From: Bacteroidales bacterium
GTDB taxonomy: Bacteria; Bacteroidota; Bacteroidia; Bacteroidales; F082
Length of the DNA: 64,000 nt
Reading direction: 5' to 3'
NCBI GenBank assembly: GCA_016936355.1
Contig: JAFGYB010000011.1
Span: 1-64,000 of the forward strand
This document shows positions 53,563 through 60,960 of the stretch, piece by piece (positions within the stretch are counted from its first letter, which is position 1; each line of letters starts with the position of its first letter). Below the pieces are notes generated by a model. It did not search any database. It saw only the letters and a list, made by a program, of their open reading frames with translations, and was not told where the DNA came from. The translations under genes and the position numbers were made by a program.

Positions 53563-54462
53563 CTACTGTTGAAATTCTTTTTTGTGTGCCGAAAGGGTGT
53601 TTTTCAGCAACATGGCAATGGTCATGGGTCCTACCCCACCGGGAACCGGAGTGATGTAAGAGGCTTTTTTGAATACTTGGTCAAAATCCACATCGCCTGC
53701 CAGCCGATAGCCTCTTTCTTTGGTTGCATCCGGCAATCGGTGCATCCCCACGTCAATTACCACAGCTCCTTCTTTCACCATGGAAGCCTTGACAAACCGG
53801 GGTTTTCCGATGGCACAGATGAGCACGTCGGCCTGACGGGTTATTTCTTCCATGTTTTCGGTACGACTGTGGCACAACGTCACCGTAGCATTCGCCTGTT
53901 CATTTTTCTGTGAGAGCAGGATGCTCATAGGACGGCCTACAATATTGGAACGGCCCAACACCACACAATGTTTGCCTTCCAGCTCAATGTGATAGGCTTT
54001 CAGTAGTTCCATAATCCCCGCAGGCGTGGCCGATAAAAATCCCGGCTTGCCCAGCACCATATTTCCCACACTTACGGGCGTAAACCCGTCCACATCCTTT
54101 TTGGGATCAATGGCATTGATGATTTTATCTTCGTTGATGTGTGCCGGTAAGGGAAGCTGCACAATGAAACCGTCCACTTCATCGTCGTTGTTGAGAAAAT
54201 CGATGGTTTCCAGGAGTTCTGCTTCGGTAATGGTATCCGGAAAACGGTATACCGACGACATCATACCCACCTGGTGTGCCTGTTTTTCTTTGCTGGCCAC
54301 ATAGGTTTCGCTGGCGGGATCGTTGCCAACCAGCACGGCAACCAGATGCGGTGACTTATCGTGGTTATCAATGAGGTCTGCGACCTCTTTCCTGATGCTT
54401 TCCTTTACAATAGCCGCCACCTTGCGGCCGTCAATCAATTCCGGTCCTTTTTTCTGAGCCAT
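53563..54462 (-). CDS. folD: Bifunctional methylene-THF dehydrogenase / methenyl-THF cyclohydrolase
   Basis: A 299-residue FolD with all family motifs: SETYVASKEKQAHQVGM with the catalytic Lys, VDGFIVQLPLPAHI, DPKKDVDGFTPVSVGNM, GRSNIVGRPMS and TPVGGVGP-type PVPGGVGPMTIAML. It interconverts methylene-, methenyl- and formyl-THF, which ties to the methenyl-THF made by ftcD. It lies between ffh and queE on one strand. Confidence 0.96.
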   Translation of the reverse strand: MAQKKGPELIDGRKVAAIVKESIRKEVADLIDNHDKSPHLVAVLVGNDPASETYVASKEKQAHQVGMMSSVYRFPDTITEAELLETIDFLNNDDEVDGFIVQLPLPAHINEDKIINAIDPKKDVDGFTPVSVGNMVLGKPGFLSATPAGIMELLKAYHIELEGKHCVVLGRSNIVGRPMSILLSQKNEQANATVTLCHSRTENMEEITRQADVLICAIGKPRFVKASMVKEGAVVIDVGMHRLPDATKERGYRLAGDVDFDQVFKKASYITPVPGGVGPMTIAMLLKNTLSAHKKEFQQ

Positions 54463-54512
54463 AGTTCAATGAGCTTTAAATTTTCAAGTTATCCCCGGGC
54501 CGCAAGCTGCTG

Positions 54513-55847
54513 TTATCGGCGCATGCCACCGCCCATGAGGTTCATCATGGCCTTTCCTTTTCCGGTGGTCATCATTTTCATCATCTTACTGGTTTCAGCA
54601 AACTGCTTGATGAGCCGGTTCACTTCCTGTATGGTGGTCCCGCTCCCGTCGGCAATGCGCTTCCTGCGGGAACCGTTCAGTATTTTCGGGTTGGTCCGTT
54701 CTTCCGGTGTCATGGAATGAATGATGGCTTCGATGCCTTTAAACGCGTCGTCGTCAATATCCAGGTCTTTCACGGCTTTTCCCATGCCGGGGATCATGCC
54801 CATCAGGTCTTTGACGTTCCCCATTTTCTTGATCTGCTGGATCTGTTTCAGGAAATCATCAAAACCAAACTGGTCTTTGGCCAGTTTCTTCTGCATCTTG
54901 CGGGCTTCTTCCTCGTCAAACTGTTCCTGGGCTTTTTCCACCAGGGTAACAATGTCGCCCATCCCCAGGATACGATCGGCCATACGGGACGGATGGAACA
55001 AATCCAGCGCATCCATTTTCTCGCCGATCCCCACAAACTTGATGGGCTTTTCCACCACCGAACGAATGGTCAACGCGGCACCACCGCGGGTATCACCATC
55101 CAGTTTGGTCAGTACCACCCCATCAAAATTCAGACGGTCGTTAAAGGCTTTGGCGGTGTTCACTGCATCCTGACCGGTCATGGAGTCGACCACAAACAGG
55201 GTTTCCTGCGGGTTGACGGCTTTCTTGACAGCCGAGATCTCTTTCATCATCTCTTCGTCCACAGCCAAACGACCGGCGGTATCCACAATCACTATGTTCT
55301 TGCCGTTGTTGCGGGCGTGTTTGACGGCATTCTGTGCAATCGCTACAGGGTTCTTGTTTCCTTCTTCGGTATACACCTCGCACCCTACCTGTTCGCCCAG
55401 CACTTTCAACTGTTCAATAGCTGCGGGACGGTACACGTCACCGGCTACCAGCAACACCTGACGGCCTTTTTTGGATTTCAGATAATGGGCCAGTTTGGCC
55501 GAGAAAGTGGTTTTACCGGACCCCTGAAGACCGGCAATGAGGATCACGGCCGGAGTGCCTTTGATGTTGATGTCCACCTGCTCGCCACCCATTAGCTTGG
55601 CCAGCTCGTCGTGGACGATCTTCACCATCAGCTCGCCGGGTTTCACTGCTGTCAGCACGTCTGCCCCCAGGGCTTTTTCCTTTACCTCATTCGTAAAGTC
55701 CTTGGCGATTTTGTAGCTAACGTCGGCCTCAATCAACGCTTTACGGATTTCCTTTACGGACTCGGCAATATTGATTTCGGTGATTCTTCCCTGACCTTTT
55801 AAAATCTTAAACGACCGGTCTAAACGGTCACTCAATCCTTCGAACAT
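54513..55847 (-). CDS. ffh: Signal recognition particle protein Ffh
   Basis: A 444-residue SRP54. N domain, then G domain with GLQGSGKTTFSAKLA, DVYRPAAIEQL, DTAGRLAVDEE and TKLDGDTRGGAAL, then the Met-rich M domain (MGNVKDLMGMIPGMGKAV, ending MNLMGGGMRR) that binds 4.5S RNA and signal sequences. It works with FtsY. It heads a leftward ffh-folD-queE unit. Confidence 0.97.
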   Translation of the reverse strand: MFEGLSDRLDRSFKILKGQGRITEINIAESVKEIRKALIEADVSYKIAKDFTNEVKEKALGADVLTAVKPGELMVKIVHDELAKLMGGEQVDINIKGTPAVILIAGLQGSGKTTFSAKLAHYLKSKKGRQVLLVAGDVYRPAAIEQLKVLGEQVGCEVYTEEGNKNPVAIAQNAVKHARNNGKNIVIVDTAGRLAVDEEMMKEISAVKKAVNPQETLFVVDSMTGQDAVNTAKAFNDRLNFDGVVLTKLDGDTRGGAALTIRSVVEKPIKFVGIGEKMDALDLFHPSRMADRILGMGDIVTLVEKAQEQFDEEEARKMQKKLAKDQFGFDDFLKQIQQIKKMGNVKDLMGMIPGMGKAVKDLDIDDDAFKGIEAIIHSMTPEERTNPKILNGSRRKRIADGSGTTIQEVNRLIKQFAETSKMMKMMTTGKGKAMMNLMGGGMRR

Positions 55848-55994
55848 AGTCTTATCGTTTTTTGTGGTGCAAAAATAATAAAAAGAACACTTGCTTCATG
55901 AAATGTATTAAGCCTTCACTACCCCTGCCCCCTAAAGGGGAATCCGACACAGGAAAGTGCGCTCTACCTTGAGGTCCGGGAAAAAATAAAAACA

Positions 55995-56035
55995 GTTTAA
56001 CTCTGAGGAGGCGCCAAGCACCGACGTGAGAGTCT
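55995..56035 (+). repeat. Interspersed repeat, GTTTAAYTCTGAGG family, copy 2
   Basis: GTTTAACTCTGAGG, a 13-nt variable middle, then CGACGTGAGAGTCT. The upstream text AATAAAAACA is also shared with copy 3. Confidence 0.75.
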
Positions 56036-56178
56036 GCATGGCTGCGATAACGTTTACTTCCATTGGGGTTTCACCCCAGACCCCAAATACTTTTTGTCCC
56101 CGATAAACCGGGATGTACCACTTGACACAAAAAGGACTCAAAAAAGTCAAGGCTGCGTCTGCTTTTCTCGAAAAACCA

Positions 56179-56206
56179 GCGTTTGACATCTAAAATCTAT
56201 AAACTC
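56179..56206. repeat. Repeat block shared (inverted) with the window end
   Basis: The 28 bases here are repeated in reverse complement at 63968-63995 with one mismatch (CATCTAAAATC against CAGCTAAAATC). It is followed by ATACGGGACTCAGACAG and other inverted words not seen elsewhere. Confidence 0.7.
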
Positions 56207-56495
56207 GTCCCATACGGGACTCAGACAGTATAGATTTCTTTACGCTGTCTGCTCTTGTTTTTCGGCTACGCAGACAAGGCCTTTCCGAAAAAGAAAAATG
56301 AGCGTAGGCCACCAAAATCAGGCGAGCAAGGCCAGCAGTGAATGGACAGTTGTTTACGAGGCGGAGCAATGGCGCTTGCGTTTTGAGAAAAACGAAGGGA
56401 CGATTTGTGGGTGGAGTTTTTATCGACCTACTTTGCCCGAATCGTTAAAACAGTTCAGAGCGGGCAGAGCATTTGATTTTGGCCTCTTTTCTTTG

Positions 56496-56527
56496 GTTCG
56501 TTTCTTTGGAGGTGGCAAAGAAAGGAA
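56496..56527. repeat. Inverted repeat GTTCGTTTCTTTG / CAAAGAAAGGAAC
   Basis: A 13-nt arm on each side (two mismatches) encloses a 7-nt loop. It looks like part of a common Bacteroidota intergenic palindrome; no T-tract follows it. Confidence 0.5.
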
Positions 56528-56612
56528 CAGATAGGATAATTTTGTTCCACAATATGAGATTTCTCACACCACCCACAAGCCCACCCTGAGGTTCGAAATG
56601 ACAATAAAAACA

Positions 56613-56680
56613 GTTTAACTCTGAGGAGGCGTTGATCGTTCATCTGGCTTTGACGATATTAAGTGCCGACGTGAGAGTCT
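56613..56680 (+). repeat. Interspersed repeat, GTTTAAYTCTGAGG family, copy 3
   Basis: GTTTAACTCTGAGG ... GCCGACGTGAGAGTCT with a longer (about 40-nt) variable middle. Copy 4 lies 31 nt away in the opposite orientation. Confidence 0.75.
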
Positions 56681-56711
56681 TTTGTTTCGGTTGGTTCATA
56701 TAATGAAAGCA

Positions 56712-56757
56712 AGATTCTCACGTCGCCCCGATTTACCGGGGCTCCTCAGAATTAAAC
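56712..56757 (-). repeat. Interspersed repeat, GTTTAAYTCTGAGG family, copy 4
   Basis: AGATTCTCACGTCG, then a GCCCCG/CGGGGC hairpin (56725-56742), then CCTCAGAATTAAAC. Read on the minus strand it matches copies 2 and 3. Confidence 0.75.
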
Positions 56758-56796
56758 GCTGGATTTTGTGTCCGGGGCGTTGCCCCGGACACAATT

Positions 56797-59223
56797 TTAT
56801 AGCTTCAGATTAATCCCCGCCATGAAATTAAACCCGGCCTGCGGGAAATATCCGTTCATTTCGTATTCCACCTGATTGTAATAATAGTTGTATACCCAGG
56901 CATTGGTGGAGTAGAGTGCATTGAAAATATTGTTCAGGCTCAGCACGAAGGTCATGGACCGAAACAACGTATTGTGCACCGTGTAATCCAGCCGCAGGTT
57001 GTTTACCCAGTAAGGATTCAGACTGCGTTCTTTGGTGGAGGTATTGTCGATGTACTGACGGCCCACATACTTGGAAGTCCAGCTGATGCTGCCGTTGGTC
57101 ACGGGATGAAGGGTCAGTACACTGCCGGCAATCACATCCGGGGAAAAAGAAATATCCGTAGTGCCCAGATACTTGCTGTACTGATAGGGCTGTGTAGCCG
57201 GATCATCCCAGTAATTCCAGTTGTCCACATATTCGGTAAACCCCAGGATCTTGTTCTGACTGAAGGTCGCCATCAGGTTCCAGTCCGCAAACTTACTGGC
57301 TTTCCAGTGGGCCGACAGCTCAATCCCGGCGCGGTAGCTTTTGGGCACATTGGTCAGGATGGCGGTTCCCACATTGTTGATTTTGCCGGTCAGCACAAAC
57401 TGATCTTTGTAATCCATGTAGTACAACGTGGTATGAATTGAGAAATCGGAACGATGGAACTGATACCCCAGCTCATAGTCCATCAGTTTCTCCTGTTTGA
57501 TCACCTGATTGGGGTCGGCATCGCGGTACACAGAACGATTCGGTTCGCGGTGTGACACGGCAAATGAGAAATACAGACTGTTGTCCTGGTTCACTGTATA
57601 ATAGATTCCTGCCTTGGGATTCAGGAACTGAAACTGATGCGACTGACTGATGTTGCGCAAATTATCGTGAATCCCCTTGATCTGGTAATGGATCCCCCGG
57701 TATTGCACGTCTGCCATCAGGTTCAGCTGATCGTTGAGTTTGTAGTTCCACTTCACAAACAGGTTGTAATCGGCTTTCAGCCCCGTATTAAAATACCAGT
57801 TGCGGTCGTATTCACCCAGCAGGGCCACCTGCGCCCAGATCACCTTTCCGTAATGATCGCCGTCGTAATAGTTCCAGCCTCCGCCAAACGACCATTTGGA
57901 GCGCCCCCCTGCATAGTTGCCGAACACGTTAAAGCCATAGAAATAATTGTTGAGCCATTTCTGCTCGATCAGGTTGGTGGTGGAAACGGTGGTATTGCCG
58001 ATCACCGTATCGTTCAAACCATAGTCGGCAAACGACTGGTTGTTGTCGTAGGATTCGTAATATCCATAACCCCGGGTCAGGAACACGGCCGTAGCCAGGT
58101 TGAACTGTTTGGTAAACTGATGAGCATAATGCAACTGATAGTAATCCTGGGTATAGTTGTCTGTTTCGTTGGGATAATAGCCCAGCAGTTTCCCGTTGGC
58201 ATCATATATTTCCCCGGCAGGGTTGTAGGTACGATTCGTTGCCAGGCTGTCTTTGGGAACCCCGTACCAGGCCTGATAGGTCTTTTCATGACCCAGCATC
58301 ACGATGGCCTTGAAGATGTCTTTTTTTCCGAAATATCCGGCCGACAGATAGGCCGATTTCAAATGTGAAAAAGCTCGGTCAATATAGCCCTGTGAATTGA
58401 TGTTGGAAAAATTGCCGGTCAAAATCCAGTGCTTGTGCAGCAGTCCGCTACTGAAACGCACATTGTTCTTAAAGGTCTGAAATGAACCGGCACTGTTGTC
58501 GATTTCCACATAAGCATCCGGCTGAAAGGCATCGGTTTGCATGTTGATGCTCGCACCAAAGGCAGCCGAACCGTTGGACGAAGTTCCCACTCCGCGCTGG
58601 ATTTGCAACGTACTGACCAAGGAGGCCACGTTGGGCAGATCCACGAAATACACATCCTGCGACTCGGCATCGTTCACGGGTACCCCGTTCAGGGTCACGT
58701 TGATGCCGTTCAGGCCCACACCGCGTATCCGCAATCCGGTATAGCCCACACCGGCCCCGGCATCGGAAGTCACCACCACCGACGGTGTCATCTGCAGCAG
58801 AAAAGGCAGGTCTTTTCCCTGGTTGTTTTGATTCAGCTTCATCCCGCTGATGTCCTGATAGGTGTTGGGTGATGCTTTCTGGGCCGTAGTTGCCGAAATC
58901 ACTACCTCATCGCTCATGAACGAGGTGGATTTCAGGGGAATGGTCAGTTCGGTGTTTCCGGATACTTTCACCGTCTGCTTCTTCGTCTGAAACCCCATAA
59001 ACCGGACTTCCAGTTCGTAACTGCCTGGTTTCACATGCTTAAAGAAAAACGTCCCCTGCGCATCGGTAACCGTTGCCAGCAACGAATGATTGATAAACAC
59101 TGTAGCCCCCGGCAGGGACTGTTTGGTCTGTGCATCCACTACTTTTCCCGAAAGGGTAAACTGCGCCTGTGCCAGCCAGGGCAACAGGGCAAACAAAATA
59201 ATCAACGTACTTTTTTTCAGCAT
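56797..59223 (-). CDS. TonB-dependent receptor, probably for thiamine
   Basis: An 808-residue outer-membrane receptor. A signal peptide ends at LAQA. A CarboxypepD_reg-like domain at ~22-100 (TLSGKVVDAQTKQSLPGATV) precedes the plug (~115-230; LRIRGVGLNGINVTLNGVPV, and QIQRGVGTSSNGSAAFGASI) and a 22-strand barrel that ends in FMAGINLKL. The evidence for thiamine is the TPP riboswitch directly upstream; such receptors are known in Bacteroidota for thiamine uptake. No thi gene or inner-membrane transporter is adjacent. Confidence 0.9.
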   Translation of the reverse strand: MLKKSTLIILFALLPWLAQAQFTLSGKVVDAQTKQSLPGATVFINHSLLATVTDAQGTFFFKHVKPGSYELEVRFMGFQTKKQTVKVSGNTELTIPLKSTSFMSDEVVISATTAQKASPNTYQDISGMKLNQNNQGKDLPFLLQMTPSVVVTSDAGAGVGYTGLRIRGVGLNGINVTLNGVPVNDAESQDVYFVDLPNVASLVSTLQIQRGVGTSSNGSAAFGASINMQTDAFQPDAYVEIDNSAGSFQTFKNNVRFSSGLLHKHWILTGNFSNINSQGYIDRAFSHLKSAYLSAGYFGKKDIFKAIVMLGHEKTYQAWYGVPKDSLATNRTYNPAGEIYDANGKLLGYYPNETDNYTQDYYQLHYAHQFTKQFNLATAVFLTRGYGYYESYDNNQSFADYGLNDTVIGNTTVSTTNLIEQKWLNNYFYGFNVFGNYAGGRSKWSFGGGWNYYDGDHYGKVIWAQVALLGEYDRNWYFNTGLKADYNLFVKWNYKLNDQLNLMADVQYRGIHYQIKGIHDNLRNISQSHQFQFLNPKAGIYYTVNQDNSLYFSFAVSHREPNRSVYRDADPNQVIKQEKLMDYELGYQFHRSDFSIHTTLYYMDYKDQFVLTGKINNVGTAILTNVPKSYRAGIELSAHWKASKFADWNLMATFSQNKILGFTEYVDNWNYWDDPATQPYQYSKYLGTTDISFSPDVIAGSVLTLHPVTNGSISWTSKYVGRQYIDNTSTKERSLNPYWVNNLRLDYTVHNTLFRSMTFVLSLNNIFNALYSTNAWVYNYYYNQVEYEMNGYFPQAGFNFMAGINLKL

Positions 59224-59287
59224 AACTCGATTGATTTAAAAATAAAACTTGTTAAATCAACAGAGGAAAGCCTAATGGGTGTGGTAA

Positions 59288-59366
59288 CTCTTGTCCCTAC
59301 GACGGCATTACCCGTACAGGTTCAAAGGGTTTGATCTCAGCCCGTAATTTTAAGGCACCCCTATTG
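59288..59366 (-). promoter_or_regulatory. TPP riboswitch (THI element) of the TonB receptor
   Basis: Read on the minus strand: GGGGTGCC (59354-59361), GGGCTGAGAT, ACCCTTTGAACCTGTACGGG, TAATGCCGTCGTAGGGAC (59293-59310). These are the conserved P2/J, CTGAGA and thi-box parts of the TPP aptamer, in order. The expression platform would be the 65 nt before the ATG at 59223; I could not resolve whether it blocks transcription or translation. Confidence 0.93.
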
Positions 59367-59378
59367 GTAAATAGGAGG

Positions 59379-59386
59379 CAAAGGTA
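59379..59386 (-). promoter_or_regulatory. -7 element for the TPP riboswitch/receptor transcript
   Basis: TACCTTTG on the minus strand matches TAnnTTTG and sits about 12 nt before the aptamer, so the transcript would begin just ahead of it. The -33 element is weak. Confidence 0.55.
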
Positions 59387-59410
59387 CAAAAAATTGTAAA
59401 ATGAAGAATG

Positions 59411-59607
59411 CCTGTCCGTCGCAGGAGGAAAGAATGGGGCTCTATTGCCTGTCATTTCGACGATCTTTTTATTACTGGCGCGCATGCTATTTTTTTTGTC
59501 ATCCTGAACGTAGTGAAGGATCTCATTCAATATAATCACACAGAGATCCTTCGTTTCACTCAGGATGACAAGCATTTCCCTGGAGATAGCAAAGAAATGA
59601 ACGGAAA
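59411..59607. repeat. Direct repeat A (197 nt), first copy
   Basis: Over 90% identical by eye to 59715-59910. It contains a long inverted repeat (59498-59525 against 59543-59570): GTCATCCTGAACGTAGTGAAG paired with CTTCGTTTCACTCAGGATGAC, joined by a 17-nt loop. Confidence 0.85.
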
Positions 59608-59637
59608 TTATTTCTTCTGTTCCCGTAATGAACTTTA

Positions 59638-59692
59638 AGATTCTCACGGGATGCACACACACAGGCTTTCTGAAGATCCCTCAGAATTAAAC
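59638..59692 (-). repeat. Interspersed repeat, GTTTAAYTCTGAGG family, copy 5
   Basis: AGATTCTCACGGG ... CCTCAGAATTAAAC between the two 197-nt repeats. The middle is unlike the others and has an ACACACACAGG stretch. Confidence 0.65.
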
Positions 59693-59714
59693 TTTGTCTT
59701 TGTCACGCGTAACA

Positions 59715-59910
59715 CTTGTCTGCCGCAGGAAGAAAGAATGGGGCTCTATTGCCTGTCATTTCGACGATCTTTTTATTACTGGCGCATGCTATTTTTTTTT
59801 GTCATCCTGAACGTAGTGAAGGATCTCATTGAATATGATCACACAGAGATCCTTCGTTTCACTCAGGATGGCAAGCATTTCCCTGGAGATAGCATAGAAA
59901 TGAACAGAAA
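59715..59910. repeat. Direct repeat A (196 nt), second copy
   Basis: Matches 59411-59607 with a few substitutions and a small indel. Its inverted repeat lies at 59801-59871. Confidence 0.85.
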
Positions 59911-59981
59911 CCTTCCCACCCCCGGCCTGCTTGCAGCAGGCCACCCCTAAAGGGGAGCTCTTAGTTCATAAAGTACTTTAG

Positions 59982-60899
59982 TCACTTTAGCTCACTGAAG
60001 GCACTTCCAAAGGAGGTTTGAATGTAATTTTCATCCGAAGCACACACCGAAGAAGCAAAACGAATCCCTTTTTCCAGTAACGCTTCCACATACACATCGT
60101 CCCACTCAGATACGGGTTTGGGGTTCCCCGACAAGAATGCCGCCATGCCCGCATTAAATCCGTCACCGGCACCGATGGTACTCACCACTTCAACAGGTTG
60201 GGCTGGGGCATGAATCACATGTCCGTTCCTCATAGCTGAAGCTCCTTCCCTGCCCCGGGTCATCACAAACAACGTTTCGGGATTAATACGAACCAGTTTT
60301 TCGAAAATTTCATTCGTGTCCGTGGTTCCGAATAAAGCTTCAAAATCTTCATCCGAGCCCTTGACCAGATGTGCTGCACGAATATGCTCAAAAACCAGTT
60401 CTTTCATTCCTTCGGAATTCAGTTTCTCCTTTTGACGGATGTTGGGGTCATACAAAATCAAGGCCCCGGCTTCACGCGCAGCCTTTTTACCCGCTTGCAG
60501 ATAATTCTGTATATCCTTATCCAATGCATAAAGCGAACCAAACAAAAACAAATCCCGCGACATAAAACGGGAAGGGAAATTTATCGTTCGGTTCACGGGA
60601 TAATCTTTCAAAAATGTGTAGGTTGGTTTCTTATGATCGTCCAGAAAGGCCAGGGCTACTGCTGTTTTATTGTCGGGATATCGTGTGATATATTCTGTAT
60701 GGATCCGATGTTTTTGTAAAAAATCAATCATCAGTTTCGATGTCGGATCGTTTCCCAACTCAGTGATCAGAGAAACATCCACACCGGCCCTGCTCAGCGA
60801 CATCGAAGCATTGAGCATGGAACCTCCGGGCCTGGCCACCACGTGATCCAGATCGTGAATAATTACATCCAGCAATGATTCTCCAAAAGCATATACCAT
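59982..60899 (-). CDS. PfkB family sugar kinase
   Basis: A 305-residue kinase from the ATG at 60899 (MVYAFGESLLDVI); the frame extends upstream into ppc but without conserved sequence. It has the PfkB patterns GGSMLNASMSLSRAG and, near the C-terminus, VSTIGAGDGFNAGMAAFLSG with the catalytic Asp. Fructokinase or a related sugar/nucleoside kinase is likely; the sequence does not decide. It follows ppc by 61 nt. Confidence 0.88.
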   Translation of the reverse strand: MVYAFGESLLDVIIHDLDHVVARPGGSMLNASMSLSRAGVDVSLITELGNDPTSKLMIDFLQKHRIHTEYITRYPDNKTAVALAFLDDHKKPTYTFLKDYPVNRTINFPSRFMSRDLFLFGSLYALDKDIQNYLQAGKKAAREAGALILYDPNIRQKEKLNSEGMKELVFEHIRAAHLVKGSDEDFEALFGTTDTNEIFEKLVRINPETLFVMTRGREGASAMRNGHVIHAPAQPVEVVSTIGAGDGFNAGMAAFLSGNPKPVSEWDDVYVEALLEKGIRFASSVCASDENYIQTSFGSAFSELK

Positions 60900-60960
60900 C
60901 GTTTTCTTTTTTGGTTCAACTATCTGATTCTTTGATATCCATGCACTCAGGCTGAAGCGG

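Larger units (their letters stand above)
55848..56796. other. Gene-free 949-nt stretch made largely of repeats
   Basis: No frame here has a recognisable product. It holds three copies of the GTTTAAYTCTGAGG family (55995, 56613, 56712), a repeat block at 56179-56206 that recurs inverted at the window end, an inverted repeat GTTCGTTTCTTTG...CAAAGAAAGGAAC (56496-56526), and several CCCGAT/ATCGGG-like hairpins. A possible decayed ORF at 56298-56534 has no family match that I know. Confidence 0.65.
59391..59981. other. Gene-free 591-nt stretch with a direct repeat pair
   Basis: Filled by two 197-nt repeats and a GTTTAAYTCTGAGG family copy. At its end GGCCTGC TTGCA GCAGGCC (59924-59942) forms a hairpin. 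The open frames here lie wholly in repeat DNA and I do not call them genes. Confidence 0.65.

Noticed and set aside
56298-56534. A 78-codon rightward open frame in the large gap
   Set aside because: It contains the GTTCGTTTCTTTG inverted repeat and lies in repeat-rich DNA. I see no domain in it.
59408-59950. Two open frames within the 197-nt repeats
   Set aside because: Both are read through repeat hairpins, differ between the copies, and have no conserved product.
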